From positions 23,161,981 through 23,225,980 of the forward strand of contig OX393552.1 of NCBI GenBank assembly GCA_947650365.1: a stretch of DNA of 64,000 bases, in the 5' to 3' direction. Below are positions 52,901-63,620 of the stretch, in pieces; the stretch's first letter is position 1; each line of letters begins with the position of its first letter. The DNA is from Chamaelirium japonicum. Taxonomy: Eukaryota > Streptophyta > Magnoliopsida > Liliales > Melanthiaceae. A program made the position numbers and the translations under genes. A model generated the notes under the pieces. The model was not told the origin of the DNA. It did no database searches and worked only from the letters and a program-made list of their open reading frames with translations.

Positions 52901-53920
52901 CGTCGCTACCTCGCTGGTGAACTCAGATTTGGTGAATGTGCAGTGATCTCTCCATCACAATTGTGATTCAACAACAAAATTACATAAATATCAACGTGAC
53001 ATCATACTGAAATAAATGTTACAAAGCTCAATATGCTCAAAAGTTATTGATCAAATTATCAAAGTACAAAAATCCAATTTAACCTAGTTAGAATTAATCA
53101 ACTCATTTACAACGTGCAACCCCAAATATGCATCATACTCTGTTGTTGCATCCTCCTCATTTCCTGAGTATGCATTGTCACTAGACTCACCATCGATAGA
53201 TGGGTGAACACCTTCGAGATCAGCTCCGCTTCGGTGTATTCTTGAAGGCAAAATATTCTCAATCCCACATAAATACTGACTTATTGAAAAATTCGGCTTT
53301 CTTGGAGACAACATTCCATCCCACACTATCTACATGAGAGAAGGGAGAGAGGTGCGGCGGGACTACTATGGACAATATGGTGGAGAGGAATGCGAGGATA
53401 TTCAAACTGAAACAGAAGAACATGGACACACTCATCTTGGAGGCAGAGTGCTTAGTAACTTCCTGGGAGACAGTCTTTGACTATCCAAACCCTAGATGAT
53501 GGCTCTATTTGGTAATCATATTTCCGGTTTGTTTTGTTGACATATATTGTAACTGCTATAGTGATCTGATTTGTTTCCCTTTGGTTTCTTTTGTACTACT
53601 GTACTTTCCATGATTCAACCTATGAATCATTTTCCTAGTTTTATAATGTATAGGTTTGGGTCTGCCTAACCTCTTCCCATCTACTATATAGGTGGGATGA
53701 CATTTTACCTCCAAAAAAAAAAAATTTAGCAATTTGGTGACTTGAAGTCTATAGAAAAATCAGTGATTTTTCATCTTAGGTTGAAATTTGCAATTAAAAC
53801 GTAACTTATTCAGCAAGGTGGCTATTTCAATGACTATCCTTGTGATCACTATGGTTGCTTGAACCTCCTAAGGTAGCGCCGATGATCTGCTTAGGGCTCC
53901 TATGTGTGGCAGCCAATTAG

Positions 53921-54006
<86 letters not shown>

Positions 54007-55811
54007 ATGAGTAGGGGAGAAAGAAACAAAGGTTTCTTCATGATTCAACTTCAATACCCAGTGCACAACCTGTAGGTCCTGTACCCCGTGTTCACCTTTT
54101 ACAGAGTAGTGAGCCCAACTATAACCGAACTTCTATTCAACTCAAACACCACACGCCCGATTGTCCACTTAAACTAAATGACATATAATCAAACACATAA
54201 TCCTGAAGAACCTTGGGGTTATTCCGTTGTTCAATGAAATTGAACTGCTTAACCAACGACCAGGTCTCTCTACCAACCAACTGGTCTTCTAGGTTTTATT
54301 GTGGGCCTCTGTGTTGGCTTTGGTAGGAATTTGGCCCAAGCCATGAAAGTGGTACCTTCAGATTGACAGCCGATTGTGAAATTACGCGGATTCCTTTTTT
54401 GGAGCCTTCTCGATTATTCTCCATACCTGACCCACTTGATGGTTTGTTATGCTGTTGTATATGGCGCTTTTCTTGTGTTCTTGTTTTAACATTTTACTTG
54501 AGCTCGTCCTTTCCTAGCCATCCATACATCTTTGTCAATATCTTGATATTTAGAAAATTATTTGTTAATTACTCCAGTCAATGATCCAACTACATATGAT
54601 TTCTATCGAGCAGATATGTGTTGAATGGTAAATATGAGGAGGCCATTTCCGTCTTTAACCAGATGCAGGGATTGGGAATCCAGTACGATGCGATGACGAT
54701 GGTGAGTGTCCTCCAAGCCTGTGCTTCTCTTGGATCCCTGCAACACGGGAGATGGGTTCATGAACAGCTCGTAAGGACCCAAACGGGAATCAATGTCCAC
54801 TTGGGTGCAGCTCTCATTTCCATGTATGCTCGGTGTGGTAGCATAGAAGAGTCACGAAGAGTCTTTGATGAGATGCCCAAAAGAGATCTCATCAGCTGGA
54901 CGGCGATCATCTGTGGGTATGGAGTGCATGGGCTCGCAGAAGATGCTGAGATACTTTTTACTCAGATGGTGGAGTCTGGAATCAGGCCCGATGGTATTAC
55001 TTTTGTTGGAGTCTTGTCGGGTTTCAACCATCAAGGGCTCGTCCACAAGGGTCGGGAATATTTCAAGAAGATGACCGAGGAGTACTATATTAAGCCTACA
55101 TTAGAGCACTTCAGTTGCATGGTTGATATGCTCGGTAGGGCTGGAAGGCTGACCGAGGCAGAGGAGTTCATTAGGACAATGGCGATCGAGCCTGATGCCG
55201 GTGTGTGGGGTGGATTGCTGAATGCTTGCAAGATCCATGGGAATGTTGAGATGGGCGAGCGAGTTGTAGAGGAAGTCTTGAGGGTGGACCCTAGTAATGC
55301 TGGTTGGTACGTTCTGATGTCGAACATCTACGCAACAGCGAAGCGTTGGGATGGGGTTGCTAAGATGAGACTTGTGATGAAGGAGAGGAAGGTCTCAAAG
55401 CCTCCCGGATGGAGTTCGATTGAAATCAGAGGGCAGAGGCACACCTTCCTCGCGTTCGACCGGTCTCACCCGAAGTCGGACGAGATATACAGGCTTGTAA
55501 AGGGCCTCGAGAAGAGGATGCGTGCGGAAGGGTACATCGCAGAAACAAGATGTGTGTTGGTGAATCTGGATGAGGGAGCAAAGGAAGACATGTTGTGTGG
55601 GCATAGTGAGAGATTGGCGATTGCCTTTGGGATTTTGAGCACAGAGGAAGGGGAGGTCTTGAGGGTGATTAAGAACTTGAGGGTGTGCGTGGATTGTCAC
55701 ACTGCAACCAAGTTCATATCGAGGATTGTGAGGAGGGAGATCATAGTTAGAGATGCAAATAGGTTCCATCATTTTAGAGATGGAGTCTGCTCTTGCGGAG
55801 ATTATTGGTGA
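43013..55811 (+). CDS. DYW-type pentatricopeptide repeat (PPR) protein (607 aa), two exons across an 11-kb intron
   Basis: Coding exons are 43013..43638 and 54614..55811. Exon 1 ends in two bases of a Gly codon before GTGAGC; exon 2 starts after GAGCAG, and the frame resumes as MIAG-YVLNGKYEEAIS, a seamless PPR motif. PPR repeats run from about residue 40 to 400, followed by E motifs (~404-500: VWGGLLNACKIHGN, PGWSSIEI) and a DYW deaminase domain to the end. Catalytic zinc ligands are His539 and Glu541 (HSE) and Cys567/Cys570 (CVDC); a second site includes His595, Cys601 and Cys603 before the final DYW. Such proteins carry out site-specific C-to-U editing of plastid or mitochondrial RNA. The basic, Pro/Lys-rich N-terminus may be a targeting peptide. 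Which RNA site it edits cannot be read. AATAAA lies at 56127-56132. Confidence 0.92.
44057..45224. mobile_element. Non-autonomous hAT element with perfect 8-bp target duplication
   Basis: The left end CAGGGGCGGACCTA and the reversed right end CAGTGGCGAACCCAGG are typical plant hAT ends. ACCAGTTG lies immediately outside on both sides (44049-44056, 45225-45232). The 1168-bp interior has a GGTGG/CCACC-rich stretch (44590-44850) and another MITE, and no transposase. Confidence 0.92.
44120..44357. mobile_element. Mutator-like MITE (ACTTTGCCCC/TTTACCC ends) inside the hAT element
   Basis: The left end GGGTATATTATACTTTGCCC and right end GGTAATGTTTAATTTACCC lead into mirrored GAAGTTTAGCTCAAAAACAA and a TTAACYCCCT block. 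238 bp. The same type occurs at 58013-58266 and in the arms of the 1076-3579 inverted repeat. Confidence 0.75.
45290..46107. other. PPR intron stretch, nothing recognised
   Basis: AT-rich; plus-strand ORFs at 45535-45855 and 45885-46100 match nothing I know and are not called. Confidence 0.35.
46108..46345 (-). repeat. 3' LTR of the copia fossil
   Basis: On the minus strand it starts TGTTACATGTATTG directly after a GAAGGGGGG polypurine tract and ends CTATGCCAACA. A TATA-like TATTTATAGG lies near 46275. 238 bp. Confidence 0.7.
47707..48795 (+). CDS. Unrecognised 362-aa ORF inside the copia fossil
   Basis: The first about 190 residues are Pro/Ser-rich (for example SLSPSAPAVRLSPIPTPLLE) and the rest has no motif I recognise. 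It follows DNA (47450-47680) that looks like an LTR tail (CTTATATATGCCCCTATGAA, then AATAGAAACAATC). The ORF is therefore probably the leader or start of another retroelement inserted in the copia fossil. It may not be coding at all. Confidence 0.3.
   Translation: MRPRQPSTQGRKSRLLPLPITHPNHLFSPTSHCSRKSATIQPSSLSRLYCLNHCSFPSLSPSAPAVRLSPIPTPLLESHPTLIPSSLPHSPTPTRSTPLPSPAAPAADSRPISSFPSLAALTTHRSLSPATASSFPAVSDLHPHKPSFPLLCQAPGPPPLLLSPAEIKQTTGPTSSLVTVAYTTTSATLGGFITNKAPASQAHKLLSRPILHLLRISLLVLDCQLRSPIFVMDPLIGKQPHSFSCFVHVHRSPRQPANPTILVSSFQHKNSNIVCYWLELNCWSSYSYPYQHIKPVTFETTLRPENLLLQILLCKLRFLIKGKVDLSHRNLSISVDRINSKILRAWKYVQTVRTFTHNFSSI
49794..50724. mobile_element. hAT-like element inserted in the copia fossil
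   Basis: The left end CAGTGTTTTAAGTATCG is imperfectly mirrored by CGATATTTTAATTATG at the right. TCCCTAAG and TCCCTAAA flank it (49786-49793, 50725-50732), an 8-bp duplication with one mismatch. The interior is rich in CGATATATCGG-like motifs near both ends. Copia-derived sequence continues on both sides. Confidence 0.65.
51571..52125. other. PPR intron stretch, nothing recognised
   Basis: It lies where the copia leader would be expected, but no LTR is seen. No gene. Confidence 0.35.
52126..52385 (+). repeat. GC-rich imperfect tandem repeat in the PPR intron
   Basis: GCGGTCG followed by RAGCAT, CAGGCGCGCAGGTCGGGCC and CATGWGAGCAGGG recurs about four times with spacing of roughly 60-70 bp and one longer unit. 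Confidence 0.7.
52380..52501. mobile_element. AGGATGGCAATGGG-ended MITE-like repeat
   Basis: AGGATGGCAATGGGTTGGG at the left is mirrored by CCCATTGTCATTCCT at the right, with GGGTTCGGGTT-type motifs inside. It resembles the common plant repeats with TGGCAATGGG ends. Confidence 0.55.
52502..54613. other. PPR intron stretch with an acidic ORF and a compound microsatellite
   Basis: A minus-strand ORF at 53084-53326 (80 aa, acidic: HPSIDGESSDNAYSGNEEDA) matches no family I can name; it could be the tail of a transposase-derived protein. A (GT)n(GA)n tract lies at 53925-54003. The rest shows nothing. Confidence 0.4.
53925..54003. repeat. (GT)n(GA)n compound microsatellite
   Basis: About 18 GT units are followed by about 21 GA units, inside the PPR intron and about 600 bp before exon 2. 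Confidence 0.95.
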
Positions 55812-56721
55812 ACTTTGGCTCGACGGTTTCCAAATATCATGATGATTGTCAGTATCGTAGGTTTTGTTGGGTTAGCGGTGAAGGCTCCATAAACTCCCGA
55901 TTCTAACCTCTCTAGAACCCTTGAGTCAGAGAAGATGCACGTTTATTAAAGAACTGGTTGTGATCAAAGCTCAGCCATTTGATCTGAAGGTAGAAGGATT
56001 TAAAGGATGGCTCACGTTTTTAGCCATCAGCAATCCAAGGAAACCCCATCTGGAATCTGGATGTGAAATCCATTTCAGGTTGGTATTGTAAGTTTGCTGT
56101 ACAGTAGCTTGTAGAAATTCAATACAAATAAAGAACAGACTTCATCGTATCATACATCAAAGCAATTGGCTCTGCTTTATGCTTTCGCGGACCTAAGCAT
56201 TGTTTCCTTTTGACTTTGATTATCTTAGCTCGGACATCACGGAGATTCTCGCCCTCCCTCAAGGACTGTAGTATGTTACTGAGAAAACCTGTTGATTCTC
56301 GCCCTCCCTCAAGGACTGTTGTATCTTAGCTCGGGCATCACGGAGATTCTCGCCCTCCCTCAAGGACTGTAGATTCTCGCCCTCATCATCTCGGCAGTCA
56401 TTGGTGCTTCAGAAGCACAACCTGTCGATGACTTATTAAGTTCTTCTCTGTTGCATGGGTTATGTTCTTCTACGTAGAGATGTTCAAGATCCTCGCACAC
56501 TGCTTTCGCCTTTGTCACACTATTTTCCCATCATGTATGAACACCATAAGAAAAGAGTGCAGAGGGATTTAGTGGATTACTGCGGTATATTCAAATTTGT
56601 TGTTTGGTTCTGATACAGTACAATATATTCGTAAATCTAGTGTTATTAGCCTTTTGGTGTAGGTTGACCGAGTCAACCATGAATACCAACTGCAATAGTT
56701 GGAAATCACATCTTTTTTTGG
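55812..56721 (+). other. 3' flank of the PPR gene with short tandem repeats
   Basis: AATAAA at 56127-56132 is a likely polyadenylation signal. At 56220-56380, GATTCTCGCCCTCCCTCAAG followed by GACTGT occurs three times (about 56245, 56294, 56347), plus a fourth partial; two copies are preceded by CTTAGCTCGG and CATCACGGA. Confidence 0.7.
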
Positions 56722-57207
56722 TGTAGTTGGCCTCCGAAGAGAGCTCCGAAGGAGGACGTACGTGGCTCTCCGAGTATACTGATGGTGCTCCAACCGGCTC
56801 TGTTTGGTACTCTGAAGATTGACATGGCGTCCCACATGGGCCATGTTTTAAACGCTTGGAGCCTTCGAACGGCTCCACATACAACAGAGGTCTTTCGAAG
56901 CCTCTGAACGAATTAATTAATATATTTTTTTACAAAACACCACTCATCTTTTTACAAATAATCTTTTATATGTCCAACGATGCATGCGCTGTCCAATGGT
57001 TATTTTTTACCCGTTTGATGTAAATTTGGAGGGTTTAGATAAGTTACAGAGATGGAGGGGTTTGGTGTAAAATGACTAGGATATACTAGTTTGGAGGCCA
57101 TTGGAGGGGACCTTCTCTCAACTAGGATATTTTGATGCAATGGCTACCAAAATGGAGCCCACAGTACATAGGAGGTCCTCCTAGTTCGGAGGCCGTTGGA
57201 GATGCTC
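56722..57207. mobile_element. GAGCATCTCCAAC-family MITE, reverse-oriented copy
   Basis: The right end GGCCGTTGGAGATGCTC is followed by TAA (57208-57210). The interior (GAGAGCTCCGAAGGAGG, CCACATACAACAGAG) is the diverged reverse complement of the element at 39355-39821. The left end is unclear. Confidence 0.65.
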
Positions 57208-57494
57208 TAACTACAAACTACATAACAAATTTGCATGTTAGTCCCTTTTATATCAGTATGTACACAGAACAATGTTTTCATATTTGGATTGGGGTACAAA
57301 TCAAACTTCGTTTTGGATATCCTTCAAAGTATACATACACCACACTTTGTGTTATGTAATTGCAATTGCAAAGCAGCCACATCATTTTTTCTGTGTCCAT
57401 CTTGTAAAATAAAAGAACATGGCATAAAAAAAAAGCGGGAGGGGGGGGGGAGATTCTAAAGCCAATGTAGTTCCAGCCGATGGCAGTGAGAGGG

Positions 57495-59619
57495 TCAGTC
57501 GGGGGACAGTTGCAGCTCCCGTATCCGCTCGGGTATTGCAGAACCGAGACGAGGGTTCTGTGGGTCTTCAGCGTATGCGACATGGTATGCCGACACGCAT
57601 GCCTGGGGCCACGACATCGCGATCCGGCTCTGTCATCCAACATTGAACCTCAGGTTAGGTATCAAGCAAGCCGGTTATGCAAAAATATCTGTACTAACCT
57701 CAGCTTGACAAATTTTCGAGAAATCCTTTTATTTCTGATTTTCAAATGGTGTTGGAAGTTCTATAAGCTAAGAAAATGGGAGTTGTCAATCTCATACTCA
57801 CAAAGTTCTCTTAATTTTTGAAAAATCTCTGAATTTTTTAAACCTTCAAAAATTCTAAAAGAACCATAAAATTCTAACTAATCTTGAAAAAACTTCTGAA
57901 TTCCTTGATTTTTCTTTGTAACTTCCTTGAATTTATTTGAACTGAACCGAAGTGACCCACCACTGAATTAGTGCCAATTTCAAACTTTGTTACTATAGTC
58001 ATACTAAATTAGGGGTAATTACACTTTACCCCCTGAAGCTTAGTCCAAAATCACTTAACCCTCCCATAGTTAATAAACAACTACATTTTTTCTCCTTCAC
58101 TTCCGTTTTGACTGGATAGAAATTACCAAAAGAGGAAATTTAGTAGTTAACAGAAGGGTGTATTGCGCTGCGGTTGAAAAAAACTATAGAGACCGATTTG
58201 AGAAAAAAATCAGGAGGGTTAAGTGATTTTTGACTAAACTTCAGGGGTCTAAGTGTAATTTATGCTACTAATTAGTAATTATTGGGTTTAGATGTGATTT
58301 GCAGATGCTAATCATGCGACTAATGAGATGTGGCTTACTATGAAATAGCCGAGGAGGAACGCATAGACCGTAAGTGCGGTCACGGAGCTCTCCCCCACCG
58401 CGAGCGCCCAGGATCCGGCGACCAGCCCCGCCAGCGCACCCACGGCCACCCCGCACAGAAAGCAGAACGATCCGGTGAGGTCCAGGTCGATCAGCCGCAC
58501 CATCCCTTGCCTAACGAACATCTCCCACGTGTCCCCCGACGCCCGCGCGAACCCCTTGCCGTACACTCCCACGTGCACGAACCCCCACCGGTTACCGCAG
58601 GCCACGAGCCGGTCCGCCACCCCCGAGAGGCAGCTCGCGCACGAGAACAAGAACTCGTCCGACTCCCCGGCGACCCGGTCCATGGCGCGCGCCGCACCCC
58701 ACACCACCACGACGAGCGGCGCCGCCGCTGAGCCGACGCAGACGCTGCCTAGCGAGCGTGTCACCGCCACCCGGAACGCTTCGCCGGCGTCGGCCTCCGC
58801 CCCGCGGGCGAGCCGCGCGTACGCGATGAAGGAAATGGCCACGTGCGCCACGTTCCGGATCACGTGCATGATCCACGCCAGGCTTAGGAGTAGCACAAGG
58901 ACATACAGCGCGGCGTAGCGCGGGGCGTCGGCGGCGACGCCCCCGACGCCGAGGGTCCAGAGCCAGGAGTAGGCAACGCCGGCGGCGAGGGCGACGGCGA
59001 CGCGCCCCGCTATGGCGGCGGTAGAGGGCCTGTCGGCTAGGACGGAGGCGGAGAGGACCTGGGCGGCGTGCGGCAGGCGCGGGGTGACCCAGCAGGCGTA
59101 GAGGGACTGGACGAGTGCGAGGGCGAGGGCGGGCGCCGCAAAGGCGAAGCTGCCGCCCGTGCCGGCGGCGAGGAGGAGAAACCCAGCGGAGAAGGTGAGC
59201 AGGGGGGAGAGGAAGAGTGCCGCCCTGATGGCCGTTGAGGGGCGGCGGAGGGTGAGGAGGAGCCAGGCGACTGCGGCGACGGCGGAGAGAGCGGCGGAGG
59301 AAAGCAGGGGGACGTGCCAGTGCACGGGACGGAAGCCGTGGTTCCTGGCGAGGAAACCTCGGAGGGAGAGGAATACGATGATGATGGAGAGGCCGAGGAG
59401 GTGGATGAAGAAAAGGAACTTCGCGAGCCTTCCGGCGAGGTTCCCGGCCTCCGGCTTCCCCTCGGTGGTTGCTTCCGCCTGCACGCAATACAGAGGGACC
59501 AAAGGAGTTCAGCAGCAATGGAACGAAACCAGGGCAGGGCGTTCGTTGTTGGCCCTTCTTCGGCCCAAACTCCAAGGAGCTCATTCGGTCTTGGCAAGAA
59601 CATGGCAGCAAGAACGAAG

Positions 59620-59673
<54 letters not shown>

Positions 59674-59895
59674 GAAAAGAGAGGCAAAGAAAAGAGAAAG
59701 AAATTAAAGAAGATAAAGAACCAATGAGAAAACATGTGATCCTCACCTGGGTCGGAGCTATCTGATTGATTCTTGCAGCGCCGCTGCTAGTGGCGGCACC
59801 GGCGGCGGCGGGGGCGGCGGTGGACCTGACATTCTCTCTAGACTCCCCGTCTCCAACTCGGATATGCACGCTCCTGTAGTACTCCTGCTTCACCA

Positions 59896-59896
<1 letters not shown>
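57495..59896 (-). CDS. Choline-transporter-like protein (CTL/SLC44, PNS1 family; 474 aa), three exons
   Basis: Coding exons are complement(59747..59896), complement(58339..59478) and complement(57495..57629); both introns are GT-AG and in phase 0. The product is a polytopic membrane protein of the choline transporter-like family, presumed to move choline or a related solute across plasma or trans-Golgi membranes; activity in plants is established mainly for the larger CTL1/CHER1. The N-terminal ~65 residues are soluble and Ala/Ser-rich. Membrane segments begin near 71 (FLFFIHLLGLSIIIVFLSL), about nine or ten in all. The family signature near the end is split by the last intron: LLGYFI joins SRIAMSWPQACVSAY, then AYHVAYAEDPQNPRL. 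The terminal 45-codon exon is outside the long ORF, which otherwise runs into the intron and stops at 58312. GC content of exon 2 is very high. Confidence 0.93.
58013..58266. mobile_element. Mutator-like MITE in the last intron of the choline-transporter-like gene
   Basis: The left end GGGTAATTACACTTTACCCC and right end AAGTGTAATTTATGC are inverted; inner blocks AAGCTTAGTCCAAAATCACT and TTGACTAAACTTCAGG mirror each other. The flanks ACTAAATTAG (58003-58012) and ACTAATTAG (58267-58275) look like a 9-10-bp target duplication with one indel, as expected for Mutator-type elements. It is about 70 bp from the exon 2 donor. Confidence 0.8.
59622..59668. repeat. (GA)n in intron 1 of the choline-transporter-like gene
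   Basis: About 23 GA units (CT on the coding strand) in the 268-bp first intron. Confidence 0.95.
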
Positions 59897-60715
<819 letters not shown>

Positions 60716-60846
60716 CACTGCTTAGTATATCATTTACAAGTGGCATTAGTTACAGCATCCAGAGAAGCTATTAATTCATCAATTTTTCTCTGAATCAATA
60801 AACCACAAACATTATTGGTGCATCCTGAAAATCACACATTTGCTAG

Positions 60847-61214
60847 CTATGAAAGCAGCGTTTTTTGCTGCTTTGATACATTGTTTGACCATCCTAGAAG
60901 TTTTGGAATTTGATGAAATTTGGTGAGGGTGTTGTCTAGGGTAAGATGATCATCCTCACAAATTTTCATCAAATTCCAAAACTTCTAAGAGGGTCAAATG
61001 GTCGAAGCAAAATCTGCAAAATCTGCAGTCACCGTTAAAATCTGCAGATTTTGCTTCGGCCATTTGACCCTCTTAGAAGTTTTGGAATTTGATGAAAATT
61101 TGTGAGGATGATCATCTTACCCTAGACAACACCCTCACCAAATTTCATCAAATTCCAAAACTTCTAGGATGGTCAAACAATGTATCAAAGCAGCAAAAAA
61201 CGCTGCTTTCATAG
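60847..61214. mobile_element. Nearly perfect 368-bp palindromic MITE, CTAGAAGTTTT core family
   Basis: CTATGAAAGCAGCGTTTTTT at the left is exactly mirrored by AAAAAACGCTGCTTTCATAG at the right. Arms of about 170 bp match almost base for base around a loop near 61028. The inner core (CTAGAAGTTTTGGAATTTGA, GATGATCATC) is shared with the older copies at 2149-2850, but the outer 45 bp differ from theirs. Confidence 0.9.
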
Positions 61215-61228
61215 GCAGCATCCCATTC

Positions 61229-61378
<150 letters not shown>

Positions 61379-61479
61379 TTTGGACATTCTGTCAAAAATA
61401 AGCTTGTATTCCATTCAATTCACCCCGTATATTACTTGCGCCTTCGTATCTCTAACTACGGATGTTTTCAATGCTAAGA

Positions 61480-61822
61480 TTATGCAGAGAAAGGGCAAAA
61501 GATATCTTGTTCTTTAGAGTAAATGATGAAGGATCTAAAACATGAACAAGATCAAAAAACTGTTTGTATAAAAACTAAATTTATCAGCAATAATTCACAA
61601 TACAAGAGCTATTTGCTTTCTTTTAGACTTATCCCGAGCTTCATCAACAATAATGCAAAATTTATATCGTCAATTTCCTAAGGAATTGTACTTTGTATTT
61701 ATTTGAAAAAAAAAAAAAGTAAAATTTTCTTTTGAATTTTGGGAGAACTATACTTCGCTTATCCTGCACATATTGTCGAACAACTACATCAATCTTCTCA
61801 TTGTAAGATGTAATATATTTTT
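61480..61822 (-). pseudogene. hAT transposase relic (TTF-type zinc finger / DUF4371 class)
   Basis: Minus-strand translation gives TSYNEKIDVVVRQYVQDK, KFCIIVDEARDKSKRKQIA and [18 protein letters not shown] in different frames, closely resembling the plant hAT transposases with a TTF-type zinc finger (family pattern FCIxVDEA.DES...QMA and RFFxLVHV.D). A stop follows the second block and at least one frameshift separates it from the third, so it is dead. Flanking DNA up to about 62050 may hold more of the gene. Confidence 0.7.
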
Positions 61823-63620
61823 TTTTAGAAACTATTTACTTTATTGTTCATTTTTGTTTTTCTTTGGTCAACCGACAACGTATGCTCAGAAGCTCACAGT
61901 TTCTCCAGGGCGTTAGCTTTTGTGTCTCTAAACACTTATAAATTATTTGGCACTACTAACCTAGTTTTCGAGCTTCTAGCCATTGGCCTATGTGCATCTG
62001 CAGAAGAAGATACTTGACCATCGCTTGGCATCATCTGACTCGCTTTCTAATTTTATTACATTATACAAGAAAAAAGAAAAACAAGTCAACATATTGTGGC
62101 ATACTAGAAATTTTTACATTATATAAGAAATTGCTTCAAGTATTTGTGACTTAGTAAAATTCATATCAGAACTAGCCGCAAACACATTTGCTAAAGTGAT
62201 CAAATATGGAAAGATGTTTGCTTAGCCAAGATGCATTCTTTGTCTTAATCATTCAGGATGTCTTTATCTTTCTGCTCTTGAAAGTCATTGTGTTTGATTG
62301 TGAGGTAATTTCTTGGATGCAATGACTTTGAACTCCCTAATAGATTTGATGATTTTTTATCTCTCTTATGTATAGAATCTAAGTAGAGTAGAACAATGAG
62401 ACTCATGGATGTACCAAACCTGAGACATAAATGTATAGACATTTGTAAGATACAAATGGCAAGTTGAATCGAACAATATGAGTCATGATGCAATAATAGC
62501 CATGAATTATGGCGTACTTGTGCTTAGTCTTAGTCAATAAACCAGAATGCATAACACATGTATCGTGGTCTAACTATTCGAAATCTCAAATATTTTTGTA
62601 TATTGTTGATTGGCTAGCTGCCCTCCTCATGTGCAGTTGCTAAAATTATGTTCATTGGTTATCAGGTGAGTACATTAGATGCACAGACAATCTCTATTTC
62701 ATCAAGAAAATCATGATCAAATCCTAATAACCATATCATATATAACAAGTAAATAATAAAAAAAAATGATTCCCATCCTAATAACCATGTCACGACTAAC
62801 AAATAAAAAAACAAAAATTCTTCACATCTTAATGGAATCATGCACCTCCGGCAAGACAAAAACAAATAAAAACACAGGTAATACTATTGTCTTATTTGCT
62901 ATATTACTACATTTGTGGTTCACCCTGAAAAATACATTGTTAAGAAGTCCAAACAAAATATGAAAAAAATTTCAATCATACACGTCAATAGAAGAATCCC
63001 ACCGAGAGCCCCCTCTCATAATTTTTTTGAATTGTTCTATGCCCCTAAATATATCTCTTCCCATCCCGCAGCCAAATAATATTGAGCTCAGTACTAGTCC
63101 AACCCTACAGGAGGTAAATAAGAGTTTTTTTTTCAAAATTTTCTCTACAAAATGATTTTCATTCACAAATCCAATGGTAACAACCTTTTGATTTATCGAG
63201 AAATTAAGTGTCGATCTCAGAGGGAGAAATGTGAGACAAATGTATGGAAATTGAAAACGTTTATAATATCGTATTATATCGTGAAATAATTAGACATCTC
63301 ATATTTGGAATTGTCATCCCCTTCTCATGAGGAGCTGGTTTAGACCCAGCATAGTTTAATATATTTATCAATTCATCAACTCTCTACTCGTCCTCATATA
63401 ATGCAATGTTCTTTATTCTATGAAATTACAGCTCGATTGCCAAATCCCACCTCACAATCCTCCATCCATCTTCGTGTTTTTTTCTAGAAATTTGGCTATT
63501 GTTCGGAATCCACAATTGTTATCGGCCTTGACATCCTTGACATCTTGAATAATAGGCAGCAACACTGATGGAAAAGAGTCCAAAAATATATTAGGATTAA
63601 GTTTGACAACCCGAGTACAA
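61823..63620. other. AT-rich intergenic DNA, one small tandem duplication
   Basis: ATCCTAATAACCATRTCA followed by AACAARTAAATAA-like sequence occurs twice (about 62718 and 62775). The ORFs on both strands are short and unrecognised. Confidence 0.4.

Larger units (their letters stand above)
43639..54613 (+). other. 10,975-bp TE-filled intron of the PPR gene
   Basis: GT-AG intron between the two PPR exons. It contains a split MITE with a nested hAT and MITE (43946-45289), a copia fossil on the opposite strand (46108-51570) with a hAT-like element inside, an unknown ORF (47707-48795), GC-rich tandem repeats (52126-52385), a small repeat (52380-52501) and microsatellites. The size is unusual because most PPR genes lack introns. 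Confidence 0.85.

Noticed and set aside
58592-59896. 434-aa minus-strand ORF overlapping the choline-transporter-like gene
   Set aside because: Shares exon 1 but reads through intron 1 into the wrong frame; Arg/Pro-rich and without membrane segments.
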